A stretch of 64,000 nt of DNA from Opisthorchis felineus (GCA_004794785.1 SJOL01007640.1:741733-805732); one strand, 5' to 3'. Positions 1 through 14,229 are shown, counted from the stretch's first letter. Program-made: numbers and translations. The notes: generated from the sequence alone by a model not told the origin.

Positions 1-1649
1 AGCGAGCTATTCTGAAAGAGTACAAACGTTATTCCGATATGTTAACTTTTCGAACTGAGGCCACAAGGGCATAGTTGCTCCTGAAGAGTCAACCAGTCAT
101 CGAGCAGTTTCCTGATATATTAAACTGCATATCTAGTGTTGGGCATAAAGGGCAGCTCCGGCTGTGTACCGTAGGAAGCACGTGCATAGGTGGAATATTC
201 AATCTATTTGCTTAATCCTCTGGAACGTCTTACCTGCGGTGAGGTTTTTAAATGTTTTTGGACAGTTTGTTATTTTTGGCTCTACTCTTCTAGTTATTTC
301 TGTGGAAATCTTTGTAGGACGTACAATGGTCTGGATCATTTTAATCCTCTACAATAGCGTGAAAAACGCCAAAGAATTTGACACTGCGTATGCTGCATCA
401 TAAGGTCTAGAGATGTCTGCAAAAGCAGAGAGGACGAGTGTGGTAACATCTTCAGCCTCGCCAACAGATCTTGCATTGCTACTCGTCAAAACTCACTGCA
501 CCAAATTAAAGTGAATAATAAGGCCGATCTCAGGTTGGTTCACATCAGTTTACAGAGGCGAATTCAAGTGAGTGCTGGTTGTACATATCAGATGTATTTG
601 AAAGGTAAATCACAAGGTGGTAATTGGACGGTGCCACAACTGACAAACCTAACTGCATATATTTAGCCTACCGGTTGTTTGCTGGTAACCCTAGGACTAG
701 TCGGAGGCACCTAGCGGTTTACGGGGTGTTACAGCACCCGATCCTATGTGACCACAAATGCATGAACGACAGTCGCAAACGACAGACCGTTTGTGCCTTC
801 ACGATATGGTCGTTTCCTCCATTCACGTAAACTTGGGTTTTCGAAGTCATAGTGTAAGGAGGAAAGCCCTCCACCTTGGAGTCACCAGGGAAACGCCAAC
901 TAAACAGTTACAGACTATTGGACAGGAAAGTCAAACGCTCATTTGCACGTTGTTTTTAAAAACTGAATATCCGTCTTCTTGAACGCGTCTTCTTGAACTC
1001 TCCTGGATATTCATTGACTATCACACAATCGCAAGCTAAAACTGCAAATTAATTCCACAAATTCCGTAATAAATCCCACCTTCCATTAGATCAAGGCGGA
1101 GTTACGAGGACACACATACTACTCGCATGCCTCATCAGTAGTATCCACCGTTACAACAGTAGGGAGGATGAAATGAGTAACTCAGAGAAATACTACGAAA
1201 ATAGATCACGTGATTCTGACGGAATTCCATTTAGGTTTCCTGAGGAACAGTGAACTAAAGATTGTGTTAAACACAAAACTACGTGACGGCTACAAATCTG
1301 TGGCGTTGATGCTATGATGGATAATGTATGGTATACCTTTCCGTTTAGAAATTATTGGAATACTTAATGTGTTGGAATAAATGTGTTTTTGAAGGAACAA
1401 ATTTCATGGGGTTGTCGCATTTCAAGGAAAACTATTACTGATAATTATTCTCATGGACCGGTCTCTGAGCCTTTATTTTATCATGGCAAGCGCTTTCATA
1501 TGCGTTCATCTGCATTGGTCATCTCCTGTCGCTAAGCCACTGACGTACCTTCGCTTGCAGTAGTGTGCCGCTTAAGACAATCAAGATAATATGCCTTATA
1601 TGGAGTAGAAGCAAGAGTTACTAACAAACTTAAGAGTGCGCGTCTGAAA

Positions 1650-2453
1650 TTACCTTCTTAACATCCAACCATAAGTACGAAATGACTGCTCACAAAGAGG
1701 GCATGCTATGCAGTTTGTCCTCTTGCATGTGATACAAAAGATGCACCAACGTTTATCAAGACTAAAAAATGGAGTGAGAGCAAATACATAGCAGTTGGTT
1801 TTAACATCACCACAAGCATACAACTTGGCTTTGTTCTTACGCCTCTTGATGTTTACGGTGTTTACTTGATGTATCTTATGGAAATGGCTCCCATGAAGTA
1901 TGGTAGCTGCTGTGCAGTTTAAATATCGGTTTACCGTAAGTTTGTCCCGGAGGATGCGTTTTGGCGAAAACGTATAGTCCATCAGGAGATTGTTTGGGTT
2001 CTCCTGTTTGTGGATTCGCATATATGATTATGAATGCAAATAGTGAGCTACAGTGCCAAGCTCAGAATTGTTTAGTTGCTGCAATATGGTTAGGAGGATT
2101 TTCCTATTGGGCCCACCTTTACTGCATGCAGTCTTCAACAACTTTCTGCGCAACAAGCCTTGAAAAGATTTTATCGGATTCTGTAGAGGCTCAGTAGTAG
2201 CATACTGAATTTTAATGTGGCATAGATCCTGTGTTGCAGGCTGTCTAATTTGAGAGCCTAGTATAGAAAACCCGAAGCTTTTAGCTCTAGGCCATATTAC
2301 GTGCCTACAACACGGTGACCTTAGTTTGTGCAGACGAGACATCCCACACTTGAAAGATTGTTCCACGAATTTCGTAGGTGGATACCGTGTGATACTGTAC
2401 CAGCTGGAATGGAAAAGTGTCGGAAAAGGGGTTATGGAGAATAATATATACAA
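1650..2453 (-). other. Pair of overlapping open frames, 3' one Cys-rich, unknown
   Basis: Two open frames of 141 and 123 codons (2453-2028 and 2021-1650) follow each other on the minus strand. The downstream one ends in a Cys-rich run (CIFCITCKRTNCIACPLC), which could be a zinc-binding knuckle of a degenerate transposon protein. I recognise no family. No splice sites or start context favour either frame, so they may be chance frames. Confidence 0.2.
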
Positions 2454-4244
2454 TACTCACCAGCCCTGCAGCCAGTCAAAACCCGTCTCGCGTTCATTGT
2501 TTTAGAAAATGAATGTCACGGAACATTAATTAAATCAACATTCAGAAACCGGGACACAAATTGTTAAATTTGAACCTTAGGTTGCGCAGACAGCCTACTA
2601 GGCACGCCTGAAGTATCACTGCAACTGAACTGGTTAGAAGGACAGAATGTAGTGGACGACTAAGATTTTAGATCTAAAACTGGAATTCTGTAACACAGCA
2701 CAGTCATCTAGTAATTGTTGCGCTCAAGTAGAGGCATTTTGCTGTTGGTTGACTGTGCTAGTTAAAGGTAATCCAAGATCTATGAAAAAATGTGGGGATT
2801 CACATGGTAAGTTCAGTTTGAACGAATTATAAAGGATTAAGCATCGTGTGATACATTCTGTCTGATGAGATTAGGACAAAACTACACTACCAGCATTTCC
2901 GTCAACATGGCCGGTTTTCTACTGTTCCAGATTAGCCATGTTGTTTGAGACTGAGCAGTTAGCTTCGTTTTTCCGTCGTAATCCGAACAGATATAAGGGA
3001 CACGGTAGAAGTGGGTTTTGTGATTACTTGCACTTTGGTCAGTTTGCTTGACAAATCACCTTAAAGCGGCCTCTTGGTTTGCAATCTGTTCATCAACGAT
3101 GGTCAGTCGATGTGTGATCCTGTTGCCGTTAGCCATATCTTTCTCTTTTCAGGGGCAAAGTGCGTCATTTACTGAAGTATTTTTGAGGCGCGTTAATCGA
3201 TTTGGTTACTGATGGGCGCACAAAAAGCATGTATTTGGTCTCTTACATGTTCATTTTCAGGTCGGTGATTAAACATACGTGTTTATGGTAATCTTTCAAG
3301 CTCTCGTCCAGATTTTATCCTTTTCCAGCGCCGAACGCCCACTCTGATGACCAATTAGTACATCACGTTGATGCTTCTCTTGACTACACAAACAATAACT
3401 ACAAAGTTAACTTCCACGCACGTGCTAAGGCTCCATCTGCTTGGCAATTAAGCGGAAATTAACTAGGTGCTAAGTCTATGGCGGACAGTATCACCATTCG
3501 GTTCTCACGAAATGGACCTTTATGTGTAAGGTAAATGTTAGAAAATAATAGTGGTCCAGTCCTATAGACATTCATTCCTCCAATAGTTGGGGCGTTGTTT
3601 GAAAAGTATGACAACGTGGCCAAGTTCTACTTGCGTATCATAAGTGTCCGACACACATGGGCATAACAGTTATCGCCAAGCGTGGCGGTAATTCATGGTC
3701 GACCAGTGTAAAATGCGATTCTTGTCGTATATTGCAAGAAAAATTGGTCCCTGAAAAGCTTCCGCTTATACTTATGCATATCTATATTGTTTTGTTTCAT
3801 GAACCAAAAGGGCTAAACACGACTGATTGGGAGATCAAGTTGCGGATGTACCTCATATAATTTGAGACAAGATTCAATTTGCTGTATATAACCTAATGAC
3901 GAAAAGCTAGTAGCTTTCAAAAGCATATGAAGCGTCTTCACACTAAACTTTAGCAAGTAGACTTGCCTAGATTTAACATAAACTCAACTTGCGTAAGATG
4001 GACATGGTCGCGACAATTTGGCATTATCTCAACTTCAATCCTGTTTGAAAAAACTTCTTCATGTACACGGTTTCATCGATTTTCTTCAGTTCTTGAAAGG
4101 AGTCCAAGTGAACACTGCGTGAAGAAAAAGAAAAGCCTAGTGACTGATTCAAACTGTCGACATTTATCTCACCGGAAAACACTATACAGACTCAGGTACC
4201 TAGAAATTGAACCTCATAGGTGTAATGGACAGCCAGTGTGCTCA

Positions 4245-4306
4245 GTAGCTCAATAGATAGGGTACCTGTCAGACAAGTGGGACGTCGGTGATTCAAGGCC
4301 GCCCCT
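4245..4306 (+). repeat. Possible diverged tRNA-like SINE head
   Basis: The block contains an A-box-like stretch (TAGCTCAATAGATAGGGTAC) and a degenerate B-box (TGATTCAAGGC) at tRNA-like spacing. This resembles the heads of the clearer SINE copies elsewhere in the window, but the body and tail do not match. It is an old copy or chance. Confidence 0.25.
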
Positions 4307-6582
4307 AGGTATCTCTGTTTTTTCACGCTATCTATACCTGGACTTCTCATTACACATTTCATCAAATATCCTCCCATTTTCTGACTATCTCCACAAGCCG
4401 ATCACAATCTTTGGCGCAGTTGTAAAGTGGCCACATCGGACAATATCGAAAACTCCGAGTATAAAAGTCAATCAGTGGTATGTCGGACACATTAATCAAG
4501 CAAATTTTCTCGCATGGGCTAGTTGAAGCAAAGCATGGGATGTGACGTTTAGGTACTGTACAGTACTGCACAGTACAGAACAATAAAGCACCACGGCACT
4601 TGAGAAACAAGTATCTTTCTTAGAAGTTGCACCCAGGAGACATGTGTGCCTTAATACTTCAAAGTTGACTGGATGCCGCAGGCTAAATTGTTTCCGTTTT
4701 CCAGAGAAGACGGAGGAAAAATCACACATTTCTAAATGAAATGCAAAAGCTTACCTTTCGAATTGTAAAAATACATGTTGGGTGATTCTTTGATAGTTTA
4801 AGGAACATTGAGCGCCAAAAGGTCCTCGCGTAAGTTGTTGTTCCACTTGTTCAAGTGGCTTAAACAAATGTAGCCAACGAAAAGTAGCCGGATTTTTTTT
4901 AGTCCGCAGAGAACAACAGCATGTGGAAAATGGTGAACAACGAATTCGGATCATTCTGATGGCCTACCAAAAATACAGTATATTTCGCGGTGTTTAGAGT
5001 CGGTTTCCTTTAAGAGGAACTATTCATTGTATCAACGCCCGCTTGAGCCTTAAGCTTTTCTAGTGCGGAAATTTGTGCTCCACTGGGAGCAAGTTTATTG
5101 TTCGGATTTGCCGTCGACATTGTCTCCAAATGTTTGCCCTTTATCCACGAATAAGCTCACAACACCATTTTACCAGAGAAACAAATTTAAAACAAATTGT
5201 AAATCAAATTGGGAACTGACATAAGCTGATGGTCTATTGCTGCTTGAATACAAATTCAGTAGTCAAAAAATTCCGTTCAGTGGTTAGGAAGTAAAATGAG
5301 TATAGCTAAAGCAGTAATTTCGAATAAAATAAGTATGGCTTGTCCACGTAAACACATTTAGTTATACGGATTGAACAGAATGCTGAGCTGTCTTCATTAA
5401 CCAACTTCAAAAAAGTAATGTTTAATGTCACGGTAACTAAAACGCAGTACTCCATCTTTTGTAAAACAGGAAACAATAGTGAGGTTAATTCCGTTCCCAG
5501 CAAACCAAAGGTGCGGAAATATCTATGTCTGCCGGAATTCCAATGGTATGGAACCTTGAACACTAAAGATAGCAACAAATGGAAATGTGTCCGAAACGTG
5601 GCACATTTTGTGTAATTCTAGTCTAGTTACATAGCGTGTACGGTCAGTTGTGAATGCAGCCAGTGCAGAAAATTTCACCGTGCGCAATGTCAGACTAAAA
5701 TGACCCACAGAAAACACGCACATATGCATCGCTGTCGAACTGAAAGTTAGGGGTTAGCCAGGCAATCAAAGGAGCGGAGATGACTGTCAAATTTCTCGTC
5801 CCAGTAAAGGAAGTAACCGCGCTGTCCGAAACGCATGAATCGTCAATATGAATGCACTTTAGTGAGGGTGAAGGTGTAACGAATGATATCGACTGGTATT
5901 GGGATAAAAGCGGCGAAAATCATAGCTGAGGAAACGAAGGATGCAATGACCTATAGATCTCTTTTGATTTTAAATTTTGCCTGATAAATCTGCAACTTAC
6001 CATAACTTCATTTTAAAGACAAGTTGTCAAAAGTCATTAGAGGAGTGGAAAGGTGTCCATATTCTGAGGAATTGAACTCTTGGACAATTAAATATACCTT
6101 CTCGTATTCAAGGACGAATGAAGGTGTACAATCTTATTACTATGATACCAGGACCAACAACATTCGCAGTATGACGAGCAAGGAACATGAAATCAACTTA
6201 TGGAGATGTTCGTCACATCGTCCCTATTAACAATCATACTTCGTGGACCAAACCCAGAAGGAGGGTTATATGGTGAAACCATCTCTGTATGACGAAGCTA
6301 CACACAAATACGAATCCTAAAGTATGTGAAACAAAAAAATGAATTATTCCTTGTAAAAAAGACACGCATAAGAAGGACCAATGAACCAAGAAAAATTTTG
6401 CCTGCCAAGAAATTAGCATTTCTAACGTATGTTTTGTAGAGTCTAAAAACTAACGTCCTTCGTTGAAAATATTCTATATACCCGATGGTGGAAAAAAGTT
6501 TGGCGTAGATTTTTAAGGCAACAGTGAAATTTAGGTGCACTGGGCTGCTAAGCGCCGCCAATATTAATGAGTCTGTGTTGTG

Positions 6583-6652
6583 TAATATATACGTATATAT
6601 ATATATGTATGAATATTTATATGCATGTATATACATATATACATGTATACGT
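6583..6652. repeat. AT-rich alternating (TA/TG) tract
   Basis: About 70 bases of TATATA/TGTATA alternation form an imperfect simple repeat with no coding role visible. It is a plausible microsatellite. Confidence 0.7.
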
Positions 6653-7995
6653 GTAAGGTATAATAAGATCCGAAAGCACCAATATGTGTGCCGTATTCTG
6701 ATAGGCTTGCTTTTTTAACTTCAGGCGTATATTGACAAATTTTACCACAGACGAACCAAACTTGGTGAAAGAGATTAAGAAAGACGTTTTTGTGTGTCAT
6801 GACTAAGCGAGGACGGCTTTCGCCCTTTGACCGCTGACTTTAAATGTACACGAGACTGCTTTTCTCTGACGAATTTGGCTGGTGTCCACTTGTGTGCATA
6901 CATAAACGTATGCATGCGTTTGTAACAAAGGGATGAGGAAAGCCAAGTTACACAGCAGCTGGCGCAAGCCACGACAACAAAAACTACCATCTGTAATCGG
7001 TTTGAACCTACTTTCAGGTCGGGGCGCCAAAATGGTAGTCCTTTTAGCTAATACAGTCTGAGCCTATTTGTAAGTCATGAAACAGGAAACTTCACGGTAC
7101 ATCGTTTCACCTACACAATTTGCCAAAAGTTCAAAGTATTTTGGAAACAAAGTCAGTTAACCTAACTGTTTAGACTTACTTTTGCCGACTAGCTAGCCCT
7201 GCATGCATACATTATTGTTGCTACCCTCTTTTTAGTACTTAGTATTTTGAGGTATTAATAGTATTTATGTTAGCTGTTACAGCATGATGAATACCTAAGC
7301 GAATATTCATTCACCTTATATCTTAAATCATGTATTTCTAAACGTGATAACCTACAGATATGATTACAAGTCTTAGATTTTCGACTGTTATTTAGAGTGA
7401 TTTCCCAAACTTGTACGCCATGTATGGCAAAATTGAAAAACGCAACAATTCAACCGCAGTTCAAGTCACTGAATTTTGTAGGGCCTTGTTTTCCACATAC
7501 TGGGACTTTAATCTCGGTTTTCTTCCAAAGGATGCCAGCGTGTTATATGGCAAACTAGCAAAATCGTTTAGGATGCACTTTCATTGTGTATATGCTAATC
7601 AGCTGAGCCATCCCATCCATATTGGCAACTGTTTTTACCCGCATGAATGAGGATATCCTGTTTGATGTTGGCTCTTGACAGTTTACGCATTAGTGGCTTC
7701 ATGCTCCCAGACGGGTGCCTTGTGGCGCAAGATGTTGGAACAGGCATTAAAAATGGTGAATGGCCTCCGAATTCTTCGACTGGTTTTCTAATAAACATTA
7801 GGCGTGAGCTACACATGAAGCGTTCACTTCCATGAGCAAGTCACCAAATCTTGAACGGGGGTGACGATTGGTCATGGTGGTGTCATCCTATCATGTATAT
7901 TTTGCTTGAATTCTAAGCTTGCGCAGTTTTAGGTTATCTCAGTACACATTACTGCCCCATATTTCTAATTATATTTTTGATTTGAAAAGATCCAG

Positions 7996-10900
7996 AAGCA
8001 AGAACAAGAAATCCTGCATGATCTACATGAGTTTATCGGGTCTAAAAATATGGCAACTATCAGTCACCAGCTTGATGCAGAACATCGATTGGAATTGGCA
8101 GAAAACATCTACAAAGAATCATCTAAATATATGGAGGGACAAGAAATTGACATGCTTTTGGCTAAATCAGAGTTGTATGAAAAGCTGAATCAACTCAATG
8201 AACTGCGCTTGGATGAAGCAGAGTTTGAACCCATTACCGCTGAGGTATATTTCCGTCCAGGAACTGCCCAGCTCGGTTACCTTACAAATGAAGTTTCCGG
8301 TCCACCTACGGAGCAGTATGAATATCTTCACCTACCACTTTCTTCCTCACAATCTTCGCTTGAACTAGCTAACAGGTAAGCATACAACACTTCATTGCCT
8401 AGAGTTTTCCTTCGACATACTTGGGTTCAGTTAAAACGCTAGTACAAACCAAATCTATTTGACTCAGACCTTTGGTCTGCACAAGTACATGCATCCTAGA
8501 TATTTCACGTGCTAAATTAAAATAACCGTTCATCTGCAGCCCATGACCACCGCACAAATGTCATCATCTGTCCAAGATTAGATAAGAATAATCATTGTCA
8601 AACTTGGAGTTGAACACCGAGTATGGCGCATTGGAGCTTCAACTTGAACGAATCTATCCTGCTAGTCATGACAGTTGATACTGCAAGTTTCACAATACCA
8701 GGAAAGCTATGCTGTCTTACACGAAGAATTAACTTTGGCTGAAAACTATAGAAGAATTAACAAACACCCAGCTATCCTGCTGCATCAGTCTTCACTTGCC
8801 TTTATTTGTTGTTGATTCTTCATCATTCAGAGGATAGCTGTCACAAGTGATGTTGACTTTAGAGGCCCCCAGCTTTTACGTTTAGCCCAGCCACAGCCGA
8901 CTAACTGTGTAGGTCATTTCTCGTAATGTCGCTTTGACTGGCTAAAAAACACAGTCATCCGGTGATTCCAAATTACAAGTAACAACTTGTCGCAATAGAA
9001 ATCTTGCTATCCAGTGAGTACCGATACGAGGGGAATTAGCAGTGTGAGCTGTGAACACCATCCACCGAAATGATGATCTTAGTCAGATTCATCTCTTTCC
9101 GGAATCGCTCGACGTTCGTCCTTAACAGCTTTCGATCGAATCGAATTGATTGTAGAAACCCTTGAGATAGATCGCCCACGACAACCGAAACGTCGGATTA
9201 CAACAACTTATTCCACTACGCCGTGTTTTGACTTTATAATAACAAAAAAATCCCAGAAGTTCGATCTACTTTCCAACTGTTTTTTTTCGGCCACCTACCG
9301 ACTTTTATCTGGTAATGATGTCACGCAAGTAGTTCTGACCGTACGTCGGCACTGAAAGACTGCTTACACGCTGTTTAAGCTAACTAGTGTGATTCTCAAC
9401 CGGTAGAGGAAAGTGGCTGTGTATTCTTATTTAATGCTAACACTTAGTTAATATCTTGGATATTTGATTTTCTTCCATGTCTACCTACTGGCATTGTTTG
9501 TCAGTCATAGTGCCTTTAAGGCTTTGACTATAAATGGAACTTTATCGTTAGGCAAAGACGCAGTTAAAACTACTTCGTTTCATATGGTTTCATCATAGTC
9601 AAAGTGTGTGAATATGAGAAAGTTTCGTAAGACAATAATGAAATAACTTTGACCACTGTATGTACTTATGGCATTATTTGTGCAGGCGAAATTTTCAAGA
9701 TTTGTCCGGGTACCTTGTCTTTAGCATTAGTGCTCTGGATGCAACCAATATCCTCACAAGTGCATACCAAATTCAGGCCTTGATTTTGCAATATTTCGGT
9801 GTACCGCCGTACCGGTGTTTAAATGCACTTCATTTATTTTGGTGGCATAATGTTTTCCGAATCTACTAGGCAATTTGCCTGAACGTATAGTTGACCTTTT
9901 TAGGACGGTAATTTTTCTCGTCATCCTGGTGTGTTTTTCCAAACTTTTCCAAACTTTCGGCGCCGCTCTTCAATAAGGGTTATTCAATGTTTCGAACGGA
10001 TCACCTATTATATTTTTAACAATGACGTTTTATGCACAGAACTCCTAAGCCTAAATGTTATGTATCAAGATAGTATGAAACACTTATTGTACAGTTTGCT
10101 TGATTTAATCGATGCCCACTGCTGAACTACAAACAACATGCATGATGTCAAAATCTTTAACAAGTGATGCATTATGGTCACAAATGACATAAACTGTTGA
10201 TTTGCGTTGCCATTTCACGTCACTTGAAAGATAAAACAAGGATATTCGTCATAGCTTATAAAATTCTTACGAAATTACTCAGAATGCACTGTGTGCAAAG
10301 TTTATCCTTATAGTCTGACTTGCTAGGTCAGTCACTTGTGGAAATCAATCAAAACTGTGAGGCCGAAAAATTAGAGCAAATGTACCTAAAAAAGTTTTAA
10401 CCGTTCTTTATACCTGACGTTGTATTTCTGGAAGGACCTGGGGTTGAAAAGCAATTACTTGCCAACAGGAAAATATTATCTTACAAAATGGTCCTGAAGA
10501 CAGAGTTGAAGCCTGACAATCCACACAGAGATCACTACAACAATGGCCATAAACTTTGAACTGGTTGCTCCGGCCGTCTACATTGGAATTTCATTTATAA
10601 ATCTAAAATGGGCCCTACTCGGCGCCCAGTAGGATCAACATCGGCTGAATTACAGTTCCTATTCTGGAAGTTCGAGGGATTTTTTTCATAAGTCCGTTTA
10701 TTTAGCTACCTCATGATTAGACTAATTTATTTGTCTCCCCAGAGGTGGACAATTTAGCAGACGCACACAGGAGTGGTATAACAAGAATGTTTAATATTAG
10801 GGCGCTCCAGGTGAGAGGATTAGTGGTGAAAGTATCTATTAACTTTGCCGCATCAAGCGTTTTTCGAGCGTGTTCTCCATTTGTCACACCAGAATTTCCC

Positions 10901-13900
10901 CCCGTCAGAACTCTTTTGAAAGGTCGGTGAACGTACACAGATTTCTGAGATACATGGTTGGTCACATGTTTGAGTGGTTTTGGTTTCAATGTTTCTTTTG
11001 CCCGGACAAGAATAATATACACCGAATTGAAATTTGATGGAGTAAAATTTTTCGGTGAACTATTTTTCAGCCACTCTCTTCATATGTGACACCAATTAAA
11101 GTAAAAGTTTATTGCGCACACTGTTTATTGCGAACCGCAACGAAAGGCGTTTGTTGAGGGCAGTAAAAGTGTCTACTGTGCAAACCGGACAAAAACAAAT
11201 CGTCCAATTTACATCGAGAGTTAGCTTACTCAAACACAATCGAGATGTTCTCCGCGCCTGAAACACAAACATTTGGAGGCCCCTGTATCGGACTAAAATA
11301 AACTTGGAGATTAGAGTCAATTCAACAGGTCATTTCTCACGGAATCACATATGAAAGATAATGATGTGCACATTGATGAGGTTGCAAAACTAGTAAACTG
11401 ATAACAGAAACTACAGTAAAAATGAATCGACAGCCCGCCTCTGTTTTCTACCTTTCTAGTGCCACAACATACTTCACTTCCATTCGCAACCCATAAGTAA
11501 TCTGAAAAGTGTGTTCATCTATCCGTCTCATTCGAAATAGTAGATGTACTACAGTATGCTGAAATCTTGTTTCCATATTCCTACGAGAATTCCTGCCCAG
11601 GGTACGTCCTCTTAGGTCACTGAAACTCTGATTAGGAAGTGAACTTCGCCATACTTCGAAAAAGATGCACAGCCTCAACTGATCGGTAACCACTGATTAG
11701 AGGAAAATTATGTCTAGTAAGTGATTTCATTATAACAATCGAAGATGCATCTCGCAGTGTTGAATTAAGAACCTCACCATCAACTTGCTGACCCTGCCTC
11801 TGATAAACCAACGTCAAATCTAAAATAACTTACCAAAAATGTTGCAAATATTACATGGGTGTGCAATAGTCCACAGCATAGTTATCGTTCCACTATCATG
11901 ACGTTCTGCACTTATCTGTTAGTTACCCACGTGCAGTTGACTATCCGCTTCCGGCCTATGTTACTCGGTGATAGCTGGGCAAATAACTCCCGTATATTGC
12001 CACTAAATATGACCCAGCAGTTTGTTTACTGTGCAGTGTTGCCTGTTTATTGGAATGCTCAGGAGAAAACACGTTAAGTTTCTCTTAACATTTTTAAAGA
12101 GGCTTTCCATTAATATACAGGGAATAATGTTTCACACTATAGGGATTTTCGATTGCTTTACCTTGCCAGTGGTTTTAGTAACAATGTTTGAATGGAAGTG
12201 GCATTTGAACGGTTGTTATCGCTTTAGTCAGGCCAGGTACGGTTTTTCTTTGGGTATCGGAATCCTGTTCTTTGTATGGGGATACGTGGACTGGACCTAA
12301 TCGTCATGTGACAGTCTGTGTGCCGCCACGATCCATTAAGTTTACAGAGGGTGTCCGTGCGATAATCGCACAGTTTCTCATACTGAGTTTGTCTGTGGTT
12401 AGAGGTCTGACCAACACAATCTCTTCGCCCTCCCTGTTGGGGGTTGGAACATATGTGGCGACTTGTTTTATAAAGATTGTAGTTCATCTACATTTCCCTT
12501 CAGGCACCACTGCCTTGCGGTCAGGCTTTTGAGTTAAAGCCTTTGATCGAAGACCCTAATCATCTTCCTGTCTAGGTGTGGGTGCCCTAGCAGTATCCCA
12601 GCCCACGTACAACCGTAAAGTGCACACGTATAACCCAGCGAAGCATCATTGTTGAAGACTGATGTTGTGCTGTCGATGATGGTGATGATGATGGCGGGGA
12701 CATACCTTGATCATTGATAGAACATTCGATGCACGTAATGGACAGGTTTTTCGAACAATGCACCACGATCACCAGCTGAATTTATTCATCCAATGATAAA
12801 TTATCATGCAGAAGGGCAGCCAGCCCTATGCCCGGATCTCTTAGACTAGGCTAGAATCATGTGGATATCCAACATATAAATCCATATCCCTAGGTTACTA
12901 CACATAGGCTATCAACTGAGGGGAATTTTAATGAGATTTTATCTCGTCTGCGTCGTAAAATAATGGAAGGTTATGAAAAATGTTTTAAGACTTAGAACCC
13001 AAAGATGCAAGATTCCACCAGGGAGTGTCATTCACCTCTAAGGAGCAGTAGTGCTTTAGCGGAAGGTGAGGTATATATATATATTACAATCGCATGGATT
13101 TTTAGTTTATGGGTGCACGTATCTTGGCAGAACTGAGCTTGGTGATACTCCAAACCACCATGGAAACACCAGTGAACCTAAGGAACATGTGGTCATACTT
13201 TAGATCAACGTCTGCCAGTCTCTATTGTCACGCTATGGGATGGTAGTGCGAGTAGCTATCCGACCACTAGCTTACCGCCTGACTATTCATTCCCACCTGA
13301 ATAGCGTGAGAACAGATATCACTCAGGGGGCAATATTTCAATACGGTATTCAGGGAAAAGTGCGTTAACCCGTAGAAACTTGAAAGTACTTTGACTTAAA
13401 AGAACCGACGTTGGTAATTGTTATACCATTATTGTTGTGTTTGCCACCTGATTCAGCTTGCCTCGGGTTATACCATCATTAGCGACTTGTGCATTACACT
13501 ACAGTCAGCTTCACACCAACCTCTTGTGTATGCATCCAGTAGACCAGTCACCACTGATCATTAGATCCACTTTAGATGCTAGCCAGTCACACATAAATAA
13601 TTGGAAAAGGCCGTCTCTAAGACATAAAGCCTCGATTACGTCTGACCCCATTACGGTGTCTTTTCATGTTACAAACCACCTGAAGCCAATTTGTTTTATA
13701 AAATCCGAGGCAAACGTGACCCAGATTTTTTCTCCATTTTTTCTCAGCTGACTGACCTAAAATATACTTTTCAATGTTTTTTGCATTTCCAAGGCCATTT
13801 CTGAGTACGACTGCTAGTCAGACTGACTCTAGCCTGCTTGAAGCACTCGCGCCAAAGCCAAAACCCAAAGAAGAGAAACAATACAGGTGCAGAGGCTGCA

Positions 13901-14229
13901 ATACGGAGTCACTAGAGACACGTGATGAAGAGACGAACACTAGACCAAGAGGAATCAACACGAGCATTTCCTTCAGTGAGGTCGTCTCAAATGCCAATTC
14001 GGAGGAATTACTGAATCAACTGGGTACAAACAACCTTGATTTTCAATCGATGGACAATCTGACACGAGCTCGAATGCGTCGAAAACTTCGCGAGCATTGC
14101 CACACATTTGACGTCTCCACGGGGGCACAACCGGAAGTTGTGGTGAATGGTGAAAGACAAAAGCCTCCTCGTGGTCTAAATGATTATGGCATCCGTCGTT
14201 ATAGCACGATTGACAAACAGCACCACTAA
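7996..14229 (+). CDS. 3' end of an unrecognised gene: charged, probable coiled-coil exon plus terminal exon
   Basis: Two phase-compatible exons are proposed. Exon A (7996-8375) follows an AG acceptor, is open for 126 codons plus two bases, and ends at a good donor (AACAG|GTAAGC). Exon B (13794-14229) starts after a pyrimidine-rich TTTCCAAG and ends at a stop. The split Arg codon joins them, giving at least 271 residues. Exon A is Glu/Leu/Lys-rich, coiled-coil-like (KQEQEILHDLHEF, LLAKSELYEKLNQLNELRL), then carries a short FRPGTAQLGYL segment. Exon B is polar with one CRGC motif, a Lys/Pro run and a basic RARMRRKLREH patch. Upstream exons are not found. The first part vaguely recalls the coiled-coil of TRIM-type proteins, but I do not recognise a family. 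The 5.4 kb intron holds an RTE derivative. Confidence 0.5.
8376..12264. other. Intron-like sequence, no feature recognised
   Basis: This is the proposed intron of the plus-strand gene. It has short random frames only, and no protein family, tRNA or strong repeat was seen. Confidence 0.4.
12265..12700 (+). mobile_element. Short RTE-derived non-autonomous element (5' UTR joined to 3' tail)
   Basis: Positions 12265-12610 match, in order and orientation, the leader of the longer RTE copy at 25535-25870. Shared blocks include the start of the leader, GTCTGACCAACACA, TGTGGCG and the GCAGTATCCCAGCCC-like segment. The sequence then jumps directly to the RTE 3' tail (AGCGAAGCATCATTGTTGAA, GTGCTGTC, then GATGAT repeats). 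No endonuclease or reverse transcriptase sequence lies between. It is therefore an internally deleted derivative, presumably mobilised in trans by a full RTE element. Confidence 0.6.
12701..13793. other. Intron-like sequence, no gene seen
   Basis: This is the remainder of the proposed intron before the exon at 13794. It includes a short (AT)n run near 13072-13086. No coding or RNA feature is supported. Confidence 0.4.

Larger units (their letters stand above)
1..7995. other. No convincing gene; AT-rich non-coding DNA
   Basis: I see no recognisable protein family here. Open frames are short and lack good splice borders. The longest are two overlapping minus-strand frames at 1650-2453, described separately. 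An alternating purine-pyrimidine AT-rich tract lies at 6583-6652 and a weak tRNA-like block at about 4245-4306. If the gene ending at 14229 is real, some of this stretch must hold its upstream exons, but I could not place them. Confidence 0.5.
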
